A DNA stretch of 64,000 bases. Source: Fibrobacter sp. Its GTDB lineage: Bacteria > Fibrobacterota > Fibrobacteria > Fibrobacterales > Fibrobacteraceae. The notes below the pieces were generated by a model. It did no database searches. It saw nothing but the letters and a program-made list of their open reading frames with translations, and had not been told where the DNA came from. The stretch is taken from assembly GCA_024398875.1 (NCBI GenBank), contig JAKSIJ010000001.1, positions 310,001 to 374,000 on the forward strand, in the 5' to 3' direction. Positions 45,178 to 53,864 of this stretch are shown one piece after another; the first letter of the stretch is position 1, and the number at the start of each line of letters is the position of its first letter. Position numbers and translations under genes: made by a program.

Positions 45178-46197
45178 ATGAATACAAACAACACGGCAAT
45201 CAACGACGATTTCTTTGTGGAAATCATCACGCAGGGCTCTACTTCTGTTTTCAAGTTCACCATGAGCAAAACAGGAGTTCTGGACTACCACGGAGAGGTG
45301 GAGAATTTCAACGATGCTGACTATCAGCAGATTGAAGCCAGTTCCTACTTTTCGCCTTCGTGGTACACCTACCTGCCCGCGAATCTGCAGGCAGAAATCA
45401 AGATTTGCTTCAAGTGCGGTGCTGAGAAGTTGGATAGCGCCCAATATTCCTTCCTGCTGCACATCGGGGCGGTTCTCCTGGCAGTAAAAGAGCGCGACGG
45501 GCTCCTGGTAGCGGAACTTCTGAACCGCCGTCCCACTGTATTTTCCCAGTTCCTCCCTATGGTGCTGTACATCATCAAGCCTGTGGCTGCAACAGCACTT
45601 TTCGCCTGGCTATTCGGCAGGTTCAACGATAATTCCGGATTGCAGTCCTTCTACACCACGGGTGCAGGCATCGATGCCGGCGAAACAGATACGGGAATCA
45701 TTCTCTACACCGCAGCAAAGGACGATTTGAAGCCCGTTCCCTACAAGGAATCCATGGAAGAAATGTTCATCCGGTTCTTTAAGGAAGAAGAACCCCGTGA
45801 ATTCACCATCGGCCTAGTAGGCTCGCAATGCCACAACTGGAACGACGGATTCTACGCCATCGAAAAAGCCATCAACCATCATGTGGCCAAGGATTTCGTG
45901 GAAGGTTTTGCGGCGCTGAGGGCGGCTCGGCAGAAGTTCTTCGATGGCCTGAAGGTCTGCATGCAGGCGGAACCCTACAACCCTCACGATTCTAACGCCA
46001 TCGGCGTGAGCATCGAGGACATGGAAGCCAAAATTGCAGGGAATGGAGGAAAGACAAAAGCGGGCTACATCCGCGCCACGGGTGCAGCCATTTTGCGAAA
46101 GGCCCTTCCCGGAAAACTGGCCTACACAGCAAGGCTCTGGCGCATTGGCAACAGCCAGGAATCCAAGCAGGGGGCCGTGCTGAAAATTAGAATGTAA
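45178..46197 (+). CDS. HIRAN-domain protein with one membrane segment
   Basis: 339 residues from the ATG at 45178, with AGAGGAG 8 bases upstream. Residues 1-120 are soluble and unrecognised. A hydrophobic segment at about 124-147 (FLPMVLYIIKPVAATALFAW) is a likely TM helix. From about 210 the protein fits a HIRAN domain: FTIGLVGSQCHNWNDGFYAI, AEPYNPHDSNAIGVSIED, KTKAGYIRATGAAILRKAL. HIRAN domains bind DNA 3' ends and are linked to repair of damaged or stalled forks. The TM segment is an odd addition. It is followed by a terminator, then recCBD. Confidence 0.82.
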   Translation: MNTNNTAINDDFFVEIITQGSTSVFKFTMSKTGVLDYHGEVENFNDADYQQIEASSYFSPSWYTYLPANLQAEIKICFKCGAEKLDSAQYSFLLHIGAVLLAVKERDGLLVAELLNRRPTVFSQFLPMVLYIIKPVAATALFAWLFGRFNDNSGLQSFYTTGAGIDAGETDTGIILYTAAKDDLKPVPYKESMEEMFIRFFKEEEPREFTIGLVGSQCHNWNDGFYAIEKAINHHVAKDFVEGFAALRAARQKFFDGLKVCMQAEPYNPHDSNAIGVSIEDMEAKIAGNGGKTKAGYIRATGAAILRKALPGKLAYTARLWRIGNSQESKQGAVLKIRM

Positions 46198-46215
46198 TGG
46201 AGAAATAAAAACACA

Positions 46216-46246
46216 AAGCCAATGTCCTTCAAGCATTGGCTTTTTT
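46216..46246 (+). terminator. Terminator after the HIRAN gene
   Basis: AAGCCAATG / CATTGGCTT 9-bp stem, 13-base loop region, followed by a T-run. This separates the HIRAN gene from the recCBD operon. Confidence 0.85.
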
Positions 46247-46341
46247 CAAAAAAATTACTTTACAGTTTTACAACGGCAAACGATAATATTATACATTAGA
46301 AACCGTACAACAATTGAGACCAAATTTACGAACAAAACTTT

Positions 46342-49300
46342 ATGCTTCATCTGAAATTCGCACTGAATCTCGAAAAACTAGCAGACGAGATGATGGATTC
46401 CGTCCAGAAAGCCTGGAAAAATCCATTTGTGGCTCCAATTATCGTATTCCCGGACCCGAAACTGGAACAGTGGTTTAGACTTCGCTGGGTGCAAAAAAAA
46501 GGCTCCCTTGCAAATTTCAATTCCATGATGATAGACCGTTTCCTCATGGAAATTCTAGTAGGCGACGACATTTCCAAACAGAAGTTGAATAGCGATGTGC
46601 TGCAAAGCGTGATTCTCGCCTATCTATATGAGAAAAACGAACAAGGAGAACCCAACTACAAAAGCCTCGGAGATGAAGTCATCCGTTACTTGGACGTAGA
46701 TGGCAAACTGGACGAAAACCACATTTTTGACCTATCCATGAAAATGGCGTCCATGTTCTTGGAATATGAAACGTCAAGGCCCGCGGGTTTTGTACTGACG
46801 CAGGGAAGCAAATGCGACGAAAACGGAAGGGCTTTGGGAATTCTGGATTGCTGGAAACAGGGTAATCTGAAAGACTTTTTTGATGGGGGCCCGCGGGAGA
46901 AATGGCAACGCGAACTCTATTCCAAAATTTTCCACCAAATTGATGGCAGACCTTCTCTATTGAGCGGCGTTTTTGAAGCCATGAACGCCCGCAAGAACGC
47001 AGAAATGGAAGGCCCCATCAATGTCAATTATCTAACCATTCCCTTCCTATACAAAACATGCGAAAAATTCCACTGCGAAAGTTTCACCGATGGAGAAATA
47101 ATTCTACCCGTATTTATTTTCGGGCTTAGTGGCATGGGGCAGTTCTACCGCGTAATTTTGCAGAAGTTCGCCGACGAACACGACATTTACGCATTCATCC
47201 AGAATCCCTGCATGGACTTCTGGGAAGATGTCGCCGCACCTAAAAAATACCACCACTGGGAAAAATCAGGAAATCGCTGGACTAGCGAGGGGATGGATCT
47301 TCCCGAAAACTTGAAGAGGCACCTCCAAGTTTCCGTCGCCGAGCAATCCGAAGAAGAACTGGAGAAAGCATCCCAAATAGAAGAAGGTGTGGACGCCGAA
47401 ACCGAGAACGCTCTGCTCTGCAACTGGGGACGTTCTGGTCGCGACAACATTAAACTCTGGTGCCAAGCGGCCAATTACGATTTTGAATTTGAAAGTACAG
47501 ACCCTAGCAAAGGTAGCGATAATTCCAACCAAAACTGCACAAGCCTTCTGCGACAAATACAAAGTATGGTGGCGGAGCGAAAAAACTGTAGCCAGGATTT
47601 GCTGGAAATTTTTGAAGCAGGCATCGACAAGAGCGGCACTAGCAAGGACTGTGGCGGATTCGCGAACGATTCCACATTTTCCTTGACTTCCGCACCTACT
47701 CGCGAACGAGAAATCCAAGTTCTACATTCCCGAATTTGCAAACTGCTAACTGAGCGTGACGACGAGGGTAATCCCGTCAACCGCATCAGTGACATTATGG
47801 TGTTCTCTCCGGACTTGGACAATTACCGCACCGCCATCTACCAGGGTTTTGACCAAACTTCAAAAGACGGACTCCATATTCCGTTCTCCATCGTAGACTC
47901 CCCCGCTCGCGCCTCTCTGACCGCCAATGCGTTGGCAGATCTCTGTGGGCTTTTGGACCCAGAAGTGCAAACCATCAATAGGCCCACTTTCTTTAGCCTA
48001 ATGAGGAATCCCGTTGTACAGCACACCCGCGGCATTACCGACGAAGACGTTGAAGCCTGGGAGGGATGGATTGAAAACATCCACATGTATCGCGACCGCA
48101 ACGAAAAACAAGGGGACTGGAAAAACGGACTTCGCAGGCTTCTGCTTTCCAAGTTCACTGACGAAGATTTCGCAGGAGGTTCCTTGCAAGGTGAGGAACT
48201 TCGTCCCTACTCCGACATTGCGAGCGGCAACAACAAGAGCCTTTGCAAGTTTGCAGATACCATCGAGGAACTGGACCAATGGATTGATTTTGCAAAGAAA
48301 CACAAGACCGCAACGCCTGAACTATTGGATGAAGTCATTGATAAACTCTCTGATTGGATTTCCATGCCCTTTGCACCCGAGGGATTCGCAGGTGAGACCA
48401 TTGTATACAAACAAATTAGTGCAGGTTTTGATATTCTGAAGCACCAATTCGATGCTGGCCGCAAGGAAATTTCCTGGCCCTGTATTATCCAGACTTTGAA
48501 CTGTGCTGCCGAAAGTGCAGAATATAGTTGCGGCAATCTTTTCGTAAACGGCATTACCTTCGCCAAATTCATTCCCAACCGCATAATACCAGTAAAACAT
48601 GTGTTCTTTATAGGCGCAAGTTCTGCCGCTTTCCCAGGAAATAATCCTAGAAACACATTGGACCTTCGCAACAATGTGGCTGCATGGCCGGGCGATGACA
48701 CTCCCGTTGCAAAGAAGCGTTATGCATTCCTGTGCCAGTTCATGAGCACATCCTCAACTTTCCATCTAAGTTACGTAAACAAGAATATTGCCAAAGACGA
48801 AGACCTTTACGCCACTTCCATTGTAAGTGACATCCGCAATTTCTTAAAGAACGCCATCAAGAAATCTGCGCAGGGGAAATATGGCAGCGGTGCCGAAAAA
48901 TGGCTGGAAGAAAATAAAAGCGCCATCAAGAATATCTGGCCGGAAATCGAAATACCTCTAGACGAAAAGCGTCCCTACAGCCAACTGTTCACGCCCAAGG
49001 AATGGCGCAACCGTGCCACCTATGACGGCATGGTAAACCCCGCCGACAAGGAAGATGAGGCCCGCAAACGGACCCGTTTTCACTGGGAATGGGAAAACCT
49101 GGACGCACCCGGCAAACAGGAAATCGTCAAAATTCCGGAGCGCGTAAGTTTCCGAGAAATTCAGAAATTCCTAGAAGACCCGTTCCAGTTCCGCATTGCA
49201 AGAATGCTGGATGTAAGCGATCGTGAAGAAGACGTTGACCCCGAAACGGAATATTTTGAACCCGTGGACTTCAACAATCTGAGCAACAGCATTCTAGTCA

Positions 49301-50085
49301 ACGCCATGGTTGCCGCAGCAGTGACCGGAAAAAATGAAGACCCTGACAAGTTGATTCACGACTTGAAACTGAACGGAGAATTACCGGACAACAATTACGG
49401 AGAAAAGCTCCTAAAAAGTTGTCAGCGCAAATGCGACTGCGTGATTGGTCAAATGGAATCCGTGGAAGAGGACTCCCCTACCAAGAATCGTGATTCCTGG
49501 AGCCACAAGGAAAAACTGGAACTCGCAATCCCACAAAATATTCAGGGTCAAGATATCCGATGGATTCTTTCTGGAACTCTACCTTGGTGCAATGCGGATA
49601 GGAATCATCTTGTTTCCATTACATCCTCCAAACCAAAGTCGCCCACCAAGACACCCAATTTCAAGCAAAGCAAATACTTGAATACTTACGTAGCGGCCAT
49701 CGCCCTTATTGCCCAAAAAAAGAGCGATTCAGCAGAAACCATCAAAATTTCCATTTACAGTTCCGATATGGAAGCGGTAAAGCCAGCAGAAGCAAACGTC
49801 ACAATGACTTCTTGCGAGGCTATGGAGATATTGCAAAAAATCTACCAAGCCGCATTCGTTGAACAGTATTCCAAGGCGGTTCCTGCCGATATGCTTTCCA
49901 ACGAGTACAACATCTTCGGTGATTACGCTAAAGATTTAGCCGATGCCTGGAAATTCTTTGGAAAGCGCAATACGTTTGACAAGCGAAAGGACATAGGATT
50001 TACCACCCTAGAAACCTTCACCAGCGAATGGAATGAAGCCAGAAAGCATCAACAATCACTCATTAACATGAACGTGATTTGCTAA
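46342..50085 (+). CDS. recC: Exodeoxyribonuclease V gamma subunit
   Basis: 1247 residues, the usual length for RecC. It recognises Chi and holds the RecBCD complex together. An inactive helicase-like fold is seen: N-terminal FVAPIIVFPDPKLEQWFRLR and LANFNSMMIDRFLMEIL, the middle VFGLSGMGQFYRVILQKFAD-like block (IFGLSGMGQFYR), DIMVFSPDLDNYRTAIYQGF, FSIVDSPARASLTANALADL and RPTFFSLMRNPVVQHTRGI. The C-terminal third (ERVSFREIQKFLEDPFQFRI) corresponds to the nuclease-like fold that is inactive in RecC. The next gene, recB, starts 11 bases later with a strong ribosome site, so this is a recC-recB-recD operon. A TATTAT/TATACAT-like box near 46288 could be the promoter. Confidence 0.88.
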   Translation: MLHLKFALNLEKLADEMMDSVQKAWKNPFVAPIIVFPDPKLEQWFRLRWVQKKGSLANFNSMMIDRFLMEILVGDDISKQKLNSDVLQSVILAYLYEKNEQGEPNYKSLGDEVIRYLDVDGKLDENHIFDLSMKMASMFLEYETSRPAGFVLTQGSKCDENGRALGILDCWKQGNLKDFFDGGPREKWQRELYSKIFHQIDGRPSLLSGVFEAMNARKNAEMEGPINVNYLTIPFLYKTCEKFHCESFTDGEIILPVFIFGLSGMGQFYRVILQKFADEHDIYAFIQNPCMDFWEDVAAPKKYHHWEKSGNRWTSEGMDLPENLKRHLQVSVAEQSEEELEKASQIEEGVDAETENALLCNWGRSGRDNIKLWCQAANYDFEFESTDPSKGSDNSNQNCTSLLRQIQSMVAERKNCSQDLLEIFEAGIDKSGTSKDCGGFANDSTFSLTSAPTREREIQVLHSRICKLLTERDDEGNPVNRISDIMVFSPDLDNYRTAIYQGFDQTSKDGLHIPFSIVDSPARASLTANALADLCGLLDPEVQTINRPTFFSLMRNPVVQHTRGITDEDVEAWEGWIENIHMYRDRNEKQGDWKNGLRRLLLSKFTDEDFAGGSLQGEELRPYSDIASGNNKSLCKFADTIEELDQWIDFAKKHKTATPELLDEVIDKLSDWISMPFAPEGFAGETIVYKQISAGFDILKHQFDAGRKEISWPCIIQTLNCAAESAEYSCGNLFVNGITFAKFIPNRIIPVKHVFFIGASSAAFPGNNPRNTLDLRNNVAAWPGDDTPVAKKRYAFLCQFMSTSSTFHLSYVNKNIAKDEDLYATSIVSDIRNFLKNAIKKSAQGKYGSGAEKWLEENKSAIKNIWPEIEIPLDEKRPYSQLFTPKEWRNRATYDGMVNPADKEDEARKRTRFHWEWENLDAPGKQEIVKIPERVSFREIQKFLEDPFQFRIARMLDVSDREEDVDPETEYFEPVDFNNLSNSILVNAMVAAAVTGKNEDPDKLIHDLKLNGELPDNNYGEKLLKSCQRKCDCVIGQMESVEEDSPTKNRDSWSHKEKLELAIPQNIQGQDIRWILSGTLPWCNADRNHLVSITSSKPKSPTKTPNFKQSKYLNTYVAAIALIAQKKSDSAETIKISIYSSDMEAVKPAEANVTMTSCEAMEILQKIYQAAFVEQYSKAVPADMLSNEYNIFGDYAKDLADAWKFFGKRNTFDKRKDIGFTTLETFTSEWNEARKHQQSLINMNVIC

Positions 50086-50096
50086 GGGAGGGAAGT

Positions 50097-53000
50097 ATGA
50101 ATTTTGATAGTCTGAACATCGGTTCCAACAATAGTTTTGACCCTTCCAGAAGTCTTTGCATCGAAGCTTCTGCCGGTACAGGCAAAACCTACACCATCCA
50201 GCAGATTGTGGCAAGGCTCATTAATGACGGTACTCCATTAAACAAAATCCTCATCGTCACCTATACGGAAAAAGCCGCCGGCGAATTGAAGGACCGCATC
50301 CGCAAAAAAATAGAAGAAGCCCTAGACACCTTGAAACTGAACAAGGATAACAAGGAAGATGTGGAATACAACAAGGTGAAGGATGTTAGACTTTTTGCCG
50401 AAGCCTTGCGCGAAGTAGACAACGCTCCCATTTTCACCATCCATTCCTTCTGCCAAAAAACACTTCGCGAAAACGCTTACGACGCCGGCCGCCCCTTCGA
50501 CATGACCATGATTGATGAAGAATTTGTGGAGGGCATCATCGCGGAATGGTCTCGCAGCAAGTGGCTGGATAATAAACTATACCAGATTCTTCTTTCTAGC
50601 GGCATCAAGGCTCAATCGCTCATTAAGGGGCTTTCTGGATTACTCTGCAATTCCATCAACATCTATAAAGGCACTGACAATAGCGGCAGTGAAATCGTAA
50701 AGTTGAGCGAGCCTAAAGGCTTGAAGTTTGGCAGCATCAACACCAGTTGCGATGAAGTCTGTGCCATGTTGGAACGGGGCGGTTTTGCAGGACTACTTCA
50801 AATCAGAGTTGTTGGAGAAGCTTATCTCACCCTCAAAAAATACAAGGCATCCACCTTCGATGCGGTACAGCATCAGAACGGCAAAAATGGACCCAAAGAC
50901 GTTGCAAAAAATGGTAAAAGCGTTGCAGACTTTATCAATACCTTGGAATCCTGGGATGGCACCGGCAATAAGAAAATTTTTGGCACAGCTCAGTTCGGAA
51001 ATGAGCTGAAAAGTGCACAACCCGCAGAACTTTTTGATGCGCTGAACCTATTCTATGAAGGCCTAAACGATTCTGCTGGCATTTACGCGAAAATCGGAAG
51101 CGTCATCAAGAATATTTTCCTCGTTGAGCAGACTCCAGAACTATTCCGCAAGTGGCAAACCTACAAGGATTCCCACAAGTGTCAATCCTACAACGACATG
51201 ATTCTGTCGGTTCATCACGCAGTTCTTGCCAAGGACTCCTATGGAAACGAGTCCCTGCTTTGCCAAAAACTCCGCAAGCAGTACAAATATGCGATTATTG
51301 ATGAATTCCAAGATACGAATCAACTGCAGTGGGATATTTTCAAGAAACTCTTTAGCCCCATCTTTGTAGTGGGCGATTCAAAACAATCCATCTACAGTTT
51401 CCAGGGTGCAGACGTAAACGTCTACCAGAAGGCCATTGAACATATTAAGACCGTTGGCGTGAAGAATGATTTGGTCAACAACTTCCGCTCCACGAAAAAC
51501 ATCATTGAAGGTTGCAACCATCTTTTTGAAGCCGTAAACGGCAAGGACTTTTTTGCCAAGAGCCAGTCCGGAAAGTCCTCCGATTCAGACAATACGAACT
51601 TCATCTCCTTCACCGAATCGCACTTCCCCAAAGATGCAATAAAGGTGGAACCCACTTTTAAAGGTAGTCCTCAGAATCCATTCATCATCCCTGAAAAAGA
51701 AATCGGCGAAACCGCTTTCGCCCAAGCTGCGGTTGAAAAAATCATCGAATTCTGTACCTTTACAAACGTAAATAGCAGGGTTCAAACCGCATTACAGGTT
51801 TTTGACAAGGACCATCCCGACAAACTCCGCGACGTAACCTTTAAGGATTTTGCCGTACTTGCCCGCACCCGTTCCGAAATGGAAATCATTGAAGATGCGA
51901 TGCGAAATGCAGGCGTTCCCTTTGCCCGCTACAAGGACACCAACCTGTTCAACGGCAGGGAATGTGCCGAATGGATTGCGCTGTTCAAGGCAATTGACGC
52001 AAGTGATTTTACCGCTCGCAACCGCAGGCTTTTGAGCGAGGTTCTAATTACGGACTTTTTCCGCGTAAAACTCTCTGACGCAGAAAAAGATCTTTTTGAC
52101 GACCCCATGAACATCGTCCGTCAGCGACTCCAGGAATGGAAGGCCATGGCAGAAAAAAGGCGGTTTGCAGAGCTACAGGAAAAGGTTTACGAGCATACCC
52201 AAATTGAAAAGCACTTGATGGACCTTTCCATGTTGCAGAATCTGGCAAAACTCCGCCAGATAGGCAACTACTGTATTGCATTCCTCTACCAGAATAACGC
52301 TAGCATCAGTGACATCGTCAGACATCTGGAAGGGCTGCGCAAAGATGATGCCGACACCGATGACGAAGATGGCAACTTGGTAGCAAAAGGAACAGACTTT
52401 GACGCCGTCCAGGTCATGACCATTCATGCTTCCAAAGGCCTAGAATTTCCGGTAGTCATTTCCGTAGCGGGATTCAAGCAGTTTAACGACAATGTCAGCG
52501 GGCCCTTCATCTATCACGAAGGGGAATCCACCAAGATGGGTTTTGAAAACGACGATAAAGCCATTCGCAAATCCGAAGAAATTGAGGAATGGAAGCGCCT
52601 ATTCTATGTAGATTTCACCCGCGCCTCCTCCGTCCTCATTATGCCACGCTATACCAAGTGGCGCGTTAAGGATTCTGAAGCCTACAAGCCGGAATTTGAA
52701 TTCCTGGGCAGAGCCTTCGACAACCTATGGAAAAACCACCAAAAGTACATCGAAAAACTTCCCGAATGCAACTGGGGTACGGAACGCCCCGACATATTGC
52801 GTAACATCGTGAAGACCCAAATTTTGAAACCGCTCAGCGACGCCTCCCGAAAGGAACAGGACGAAGGTTCTCGCGAACAGCAGGAACTTTGCGCAAACAA
52901 TCTGCAGAAGGACATGGCAAAACTCGGCATTCTTCAGTTTTCATACTCCACATTGAACGGCAAAGCAGATGAATCCATTAGCGAAACCGGAGCAGATCGT

Positions 53001-53864
53001 TCCAATAAGGATGAAGGCAACGACGCTCAAGACGCCGCACGGGAGGCACAGTTAATAAAGTATCCCAAAGGAAATAAATTAGGTAACGCCCTCCATTCCA
53101 TTTTTGAAGACCTGAAATTTCAGGAATTCGGTCAGATAGTCAAATCTCTGGAATCTGCAAAAATACACGCCCAACTGGTAAACTTGATTGACGATCAATT
53201 CAAGAAGCAGGGCCTCCCCATCTGGAAACATCAAAAGGAATGGACAGACCATACGGCAGAAATCGTATGGAATACGCTCCATGCAGAATTGCCCGAAATT
53301 TCAGGCGGAACCTTTACCGGCGAGAGATTCTCGCTCACGAGCATCCCGAGCAACAAAATCAAGAAGGAATGCCAGTTCAATGTGAACGCCACTCTTGAAA
53401 ATTGCGGAATTGCAAGTGGACATTTGGGAAGAATGTTCAAGGGATTTATGGATGTGATTTTCGTTCGTTCACAAAACAAAAATTGCATTTTTGACATTAA
53501 TAATGTAAGATATAGCATACTTGACTGGAAATCAGACATTCTAGAAAACGACATTTATAGCGATGCCGCAGTACGTGCAAAAGTGGACGAAGAATATTCC
53601 ATCCAGCGTGTGCTCTACAGCTATTGCCTAATCAAGTGGCTCAATCAATTTTATCCCGAAAAGACCGATGCGGAAATTTTCGACCAACATTTCGGCGGAA
53701 TCTATTACGTCTTCCTTCGCGGAACACAGGAGGGTCAGAGCAGTGGTATTTACGCCCATACTTGGAAATCCTTTGACGATTTACAGAAAAGTTTCGATAA
53801 ACTGAAAGTTCTTATGAAGAAAAAACGCGCTCAGGTTCAGGAAGGAGGCGAAGACGATGAGTAA
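50097..53864 (+). CDS. recB: Exodeoxyribonuclease V beta subunit (helicase-nuclease)
   Basis: 1255 residues from the ATG at 50097, preceded by AAGGGAGGG; an upstream frame start lacks this. SF1A helicase motifs are all visible: Walker A EASAGTGKTYTIQQIV, TYTEKAAGELKDRI, IIDEFQDTNQLQWDIF, VGDSKQSIYSFQGAD, VNNFRSTKNIIEG, VMTIHASKGLEFPVVI and RLFYVDFTRASSVLIM. The C-terminal RecB nuclease has LGNALHSIFED, GFMDVIFVRSQN, YSILDWKSDIL (the Asp/Lys metal site) and YSIQRVLYSYCLIKWL, so it should be active. It unwinds and degrades DNA ends in recombinational repair and phage defence. It overlaps recD by 8 bases. Confidence 0.93.
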   Translation: MNFDSLNIGSNNSFDPSRSLCIEASAGTGKTYTIQQIVARLINDGTPLNKILIVTYTEKAAGELKDRIRKKIEEALDTLKLNKDNKEDVEYNKVKDVRLFAEALREVDNAPIFTIHSFCQKTLRENAYDAGRPFDMTMIDEEFVEGIIAEWSRSKWLDNKLYQILLSSGIKAQSLIKGLSGLLCNSINIYKGTDNSGSEIVKLSEPKGLKFGSINTSCDEVCAMLERGGFAGLLQIRVVGEAYLTLKKYKASTFDAVQHQNGKNGPKDVAKNGKSVADFINTLESWDGTGNKKIFGTAQFGNELKSAQPAELFDALNLFYEGLNDSAGIYAKIGSVIKNIFLVEQTPELFRKWQTYKDSHKCQSYNDMILSVHHAVLAKDSYGNESLLCQKLRKQYKYAIIDEFQDTNQLQWDIFKKLFSPIFVVGDSKQSIYSFQGADVNVYQKAIEHIKTVGVKNDLVNNFRSTKNIIEGCNHLFEAVNGKDFFAKSQSGKSSDSDNTNFISFTESHFPKDAIKVEPTFKGSPQNPFIIPEKEIGETAFAQAAVEKIIEFCTFTNVNSRVQTALQVFDKDHPDKLRDVTFKDFAVLARTRSEMEIIEDAMRNAGVPFARYKDTNLFNGRECAEWIALFKAIDASDFTARNRRLLSEVLITDFFRVKLSDAEKDLFDDPMNIVRQRLQEWKAMAEKRRFAELQEKVYEHTQIEKHLMDLSMLQNLAKLRQIGNYCIAFLYQNNASISDIVRHLEGLRKDDADTDDEDGNLVAKGTDFDAVQVMTIHASKGLEFPVVISVAGFKQFNDNVSGPFIYHEGESTKMGFENDDKAIRKSEEIEEWKRLFYVDFTRASSVLIMPRYTKWRVKDSEAYKPEFEFLGRAFDNLWKNHQKYIEKLPECNWGTERPDILRNIVKTQILKPLSDASRKEQDEGSREQQELCANNLQKDMAKLGILQFSYSTLNGKADESISETGADRSNKDEGNDAQDAAREAQLIKYPKGNKLGNALHSIFEDLKFQEFGQIVKSLESAKIHAQLVNLIDDQFKKQGLPIWKHQKEWTDHTAEIVWNTLHAELPEISGGTFTGERFSLTSIPSNKIKKECQFNVNATLENCGIASGHLGRMFKGFMDVIFVRSQNKNCIFDINNVRYSILDWKSDILENDIYSDAAVRAKVDEEYSIQRVLYSYCLIKWLNQFYPEKTDAEIFDQHFGGIYYVFLRGTQEGQSSGIYAHTWKSFDDLQKSFDKLKVLMKKKRAQVQEGGEDDE

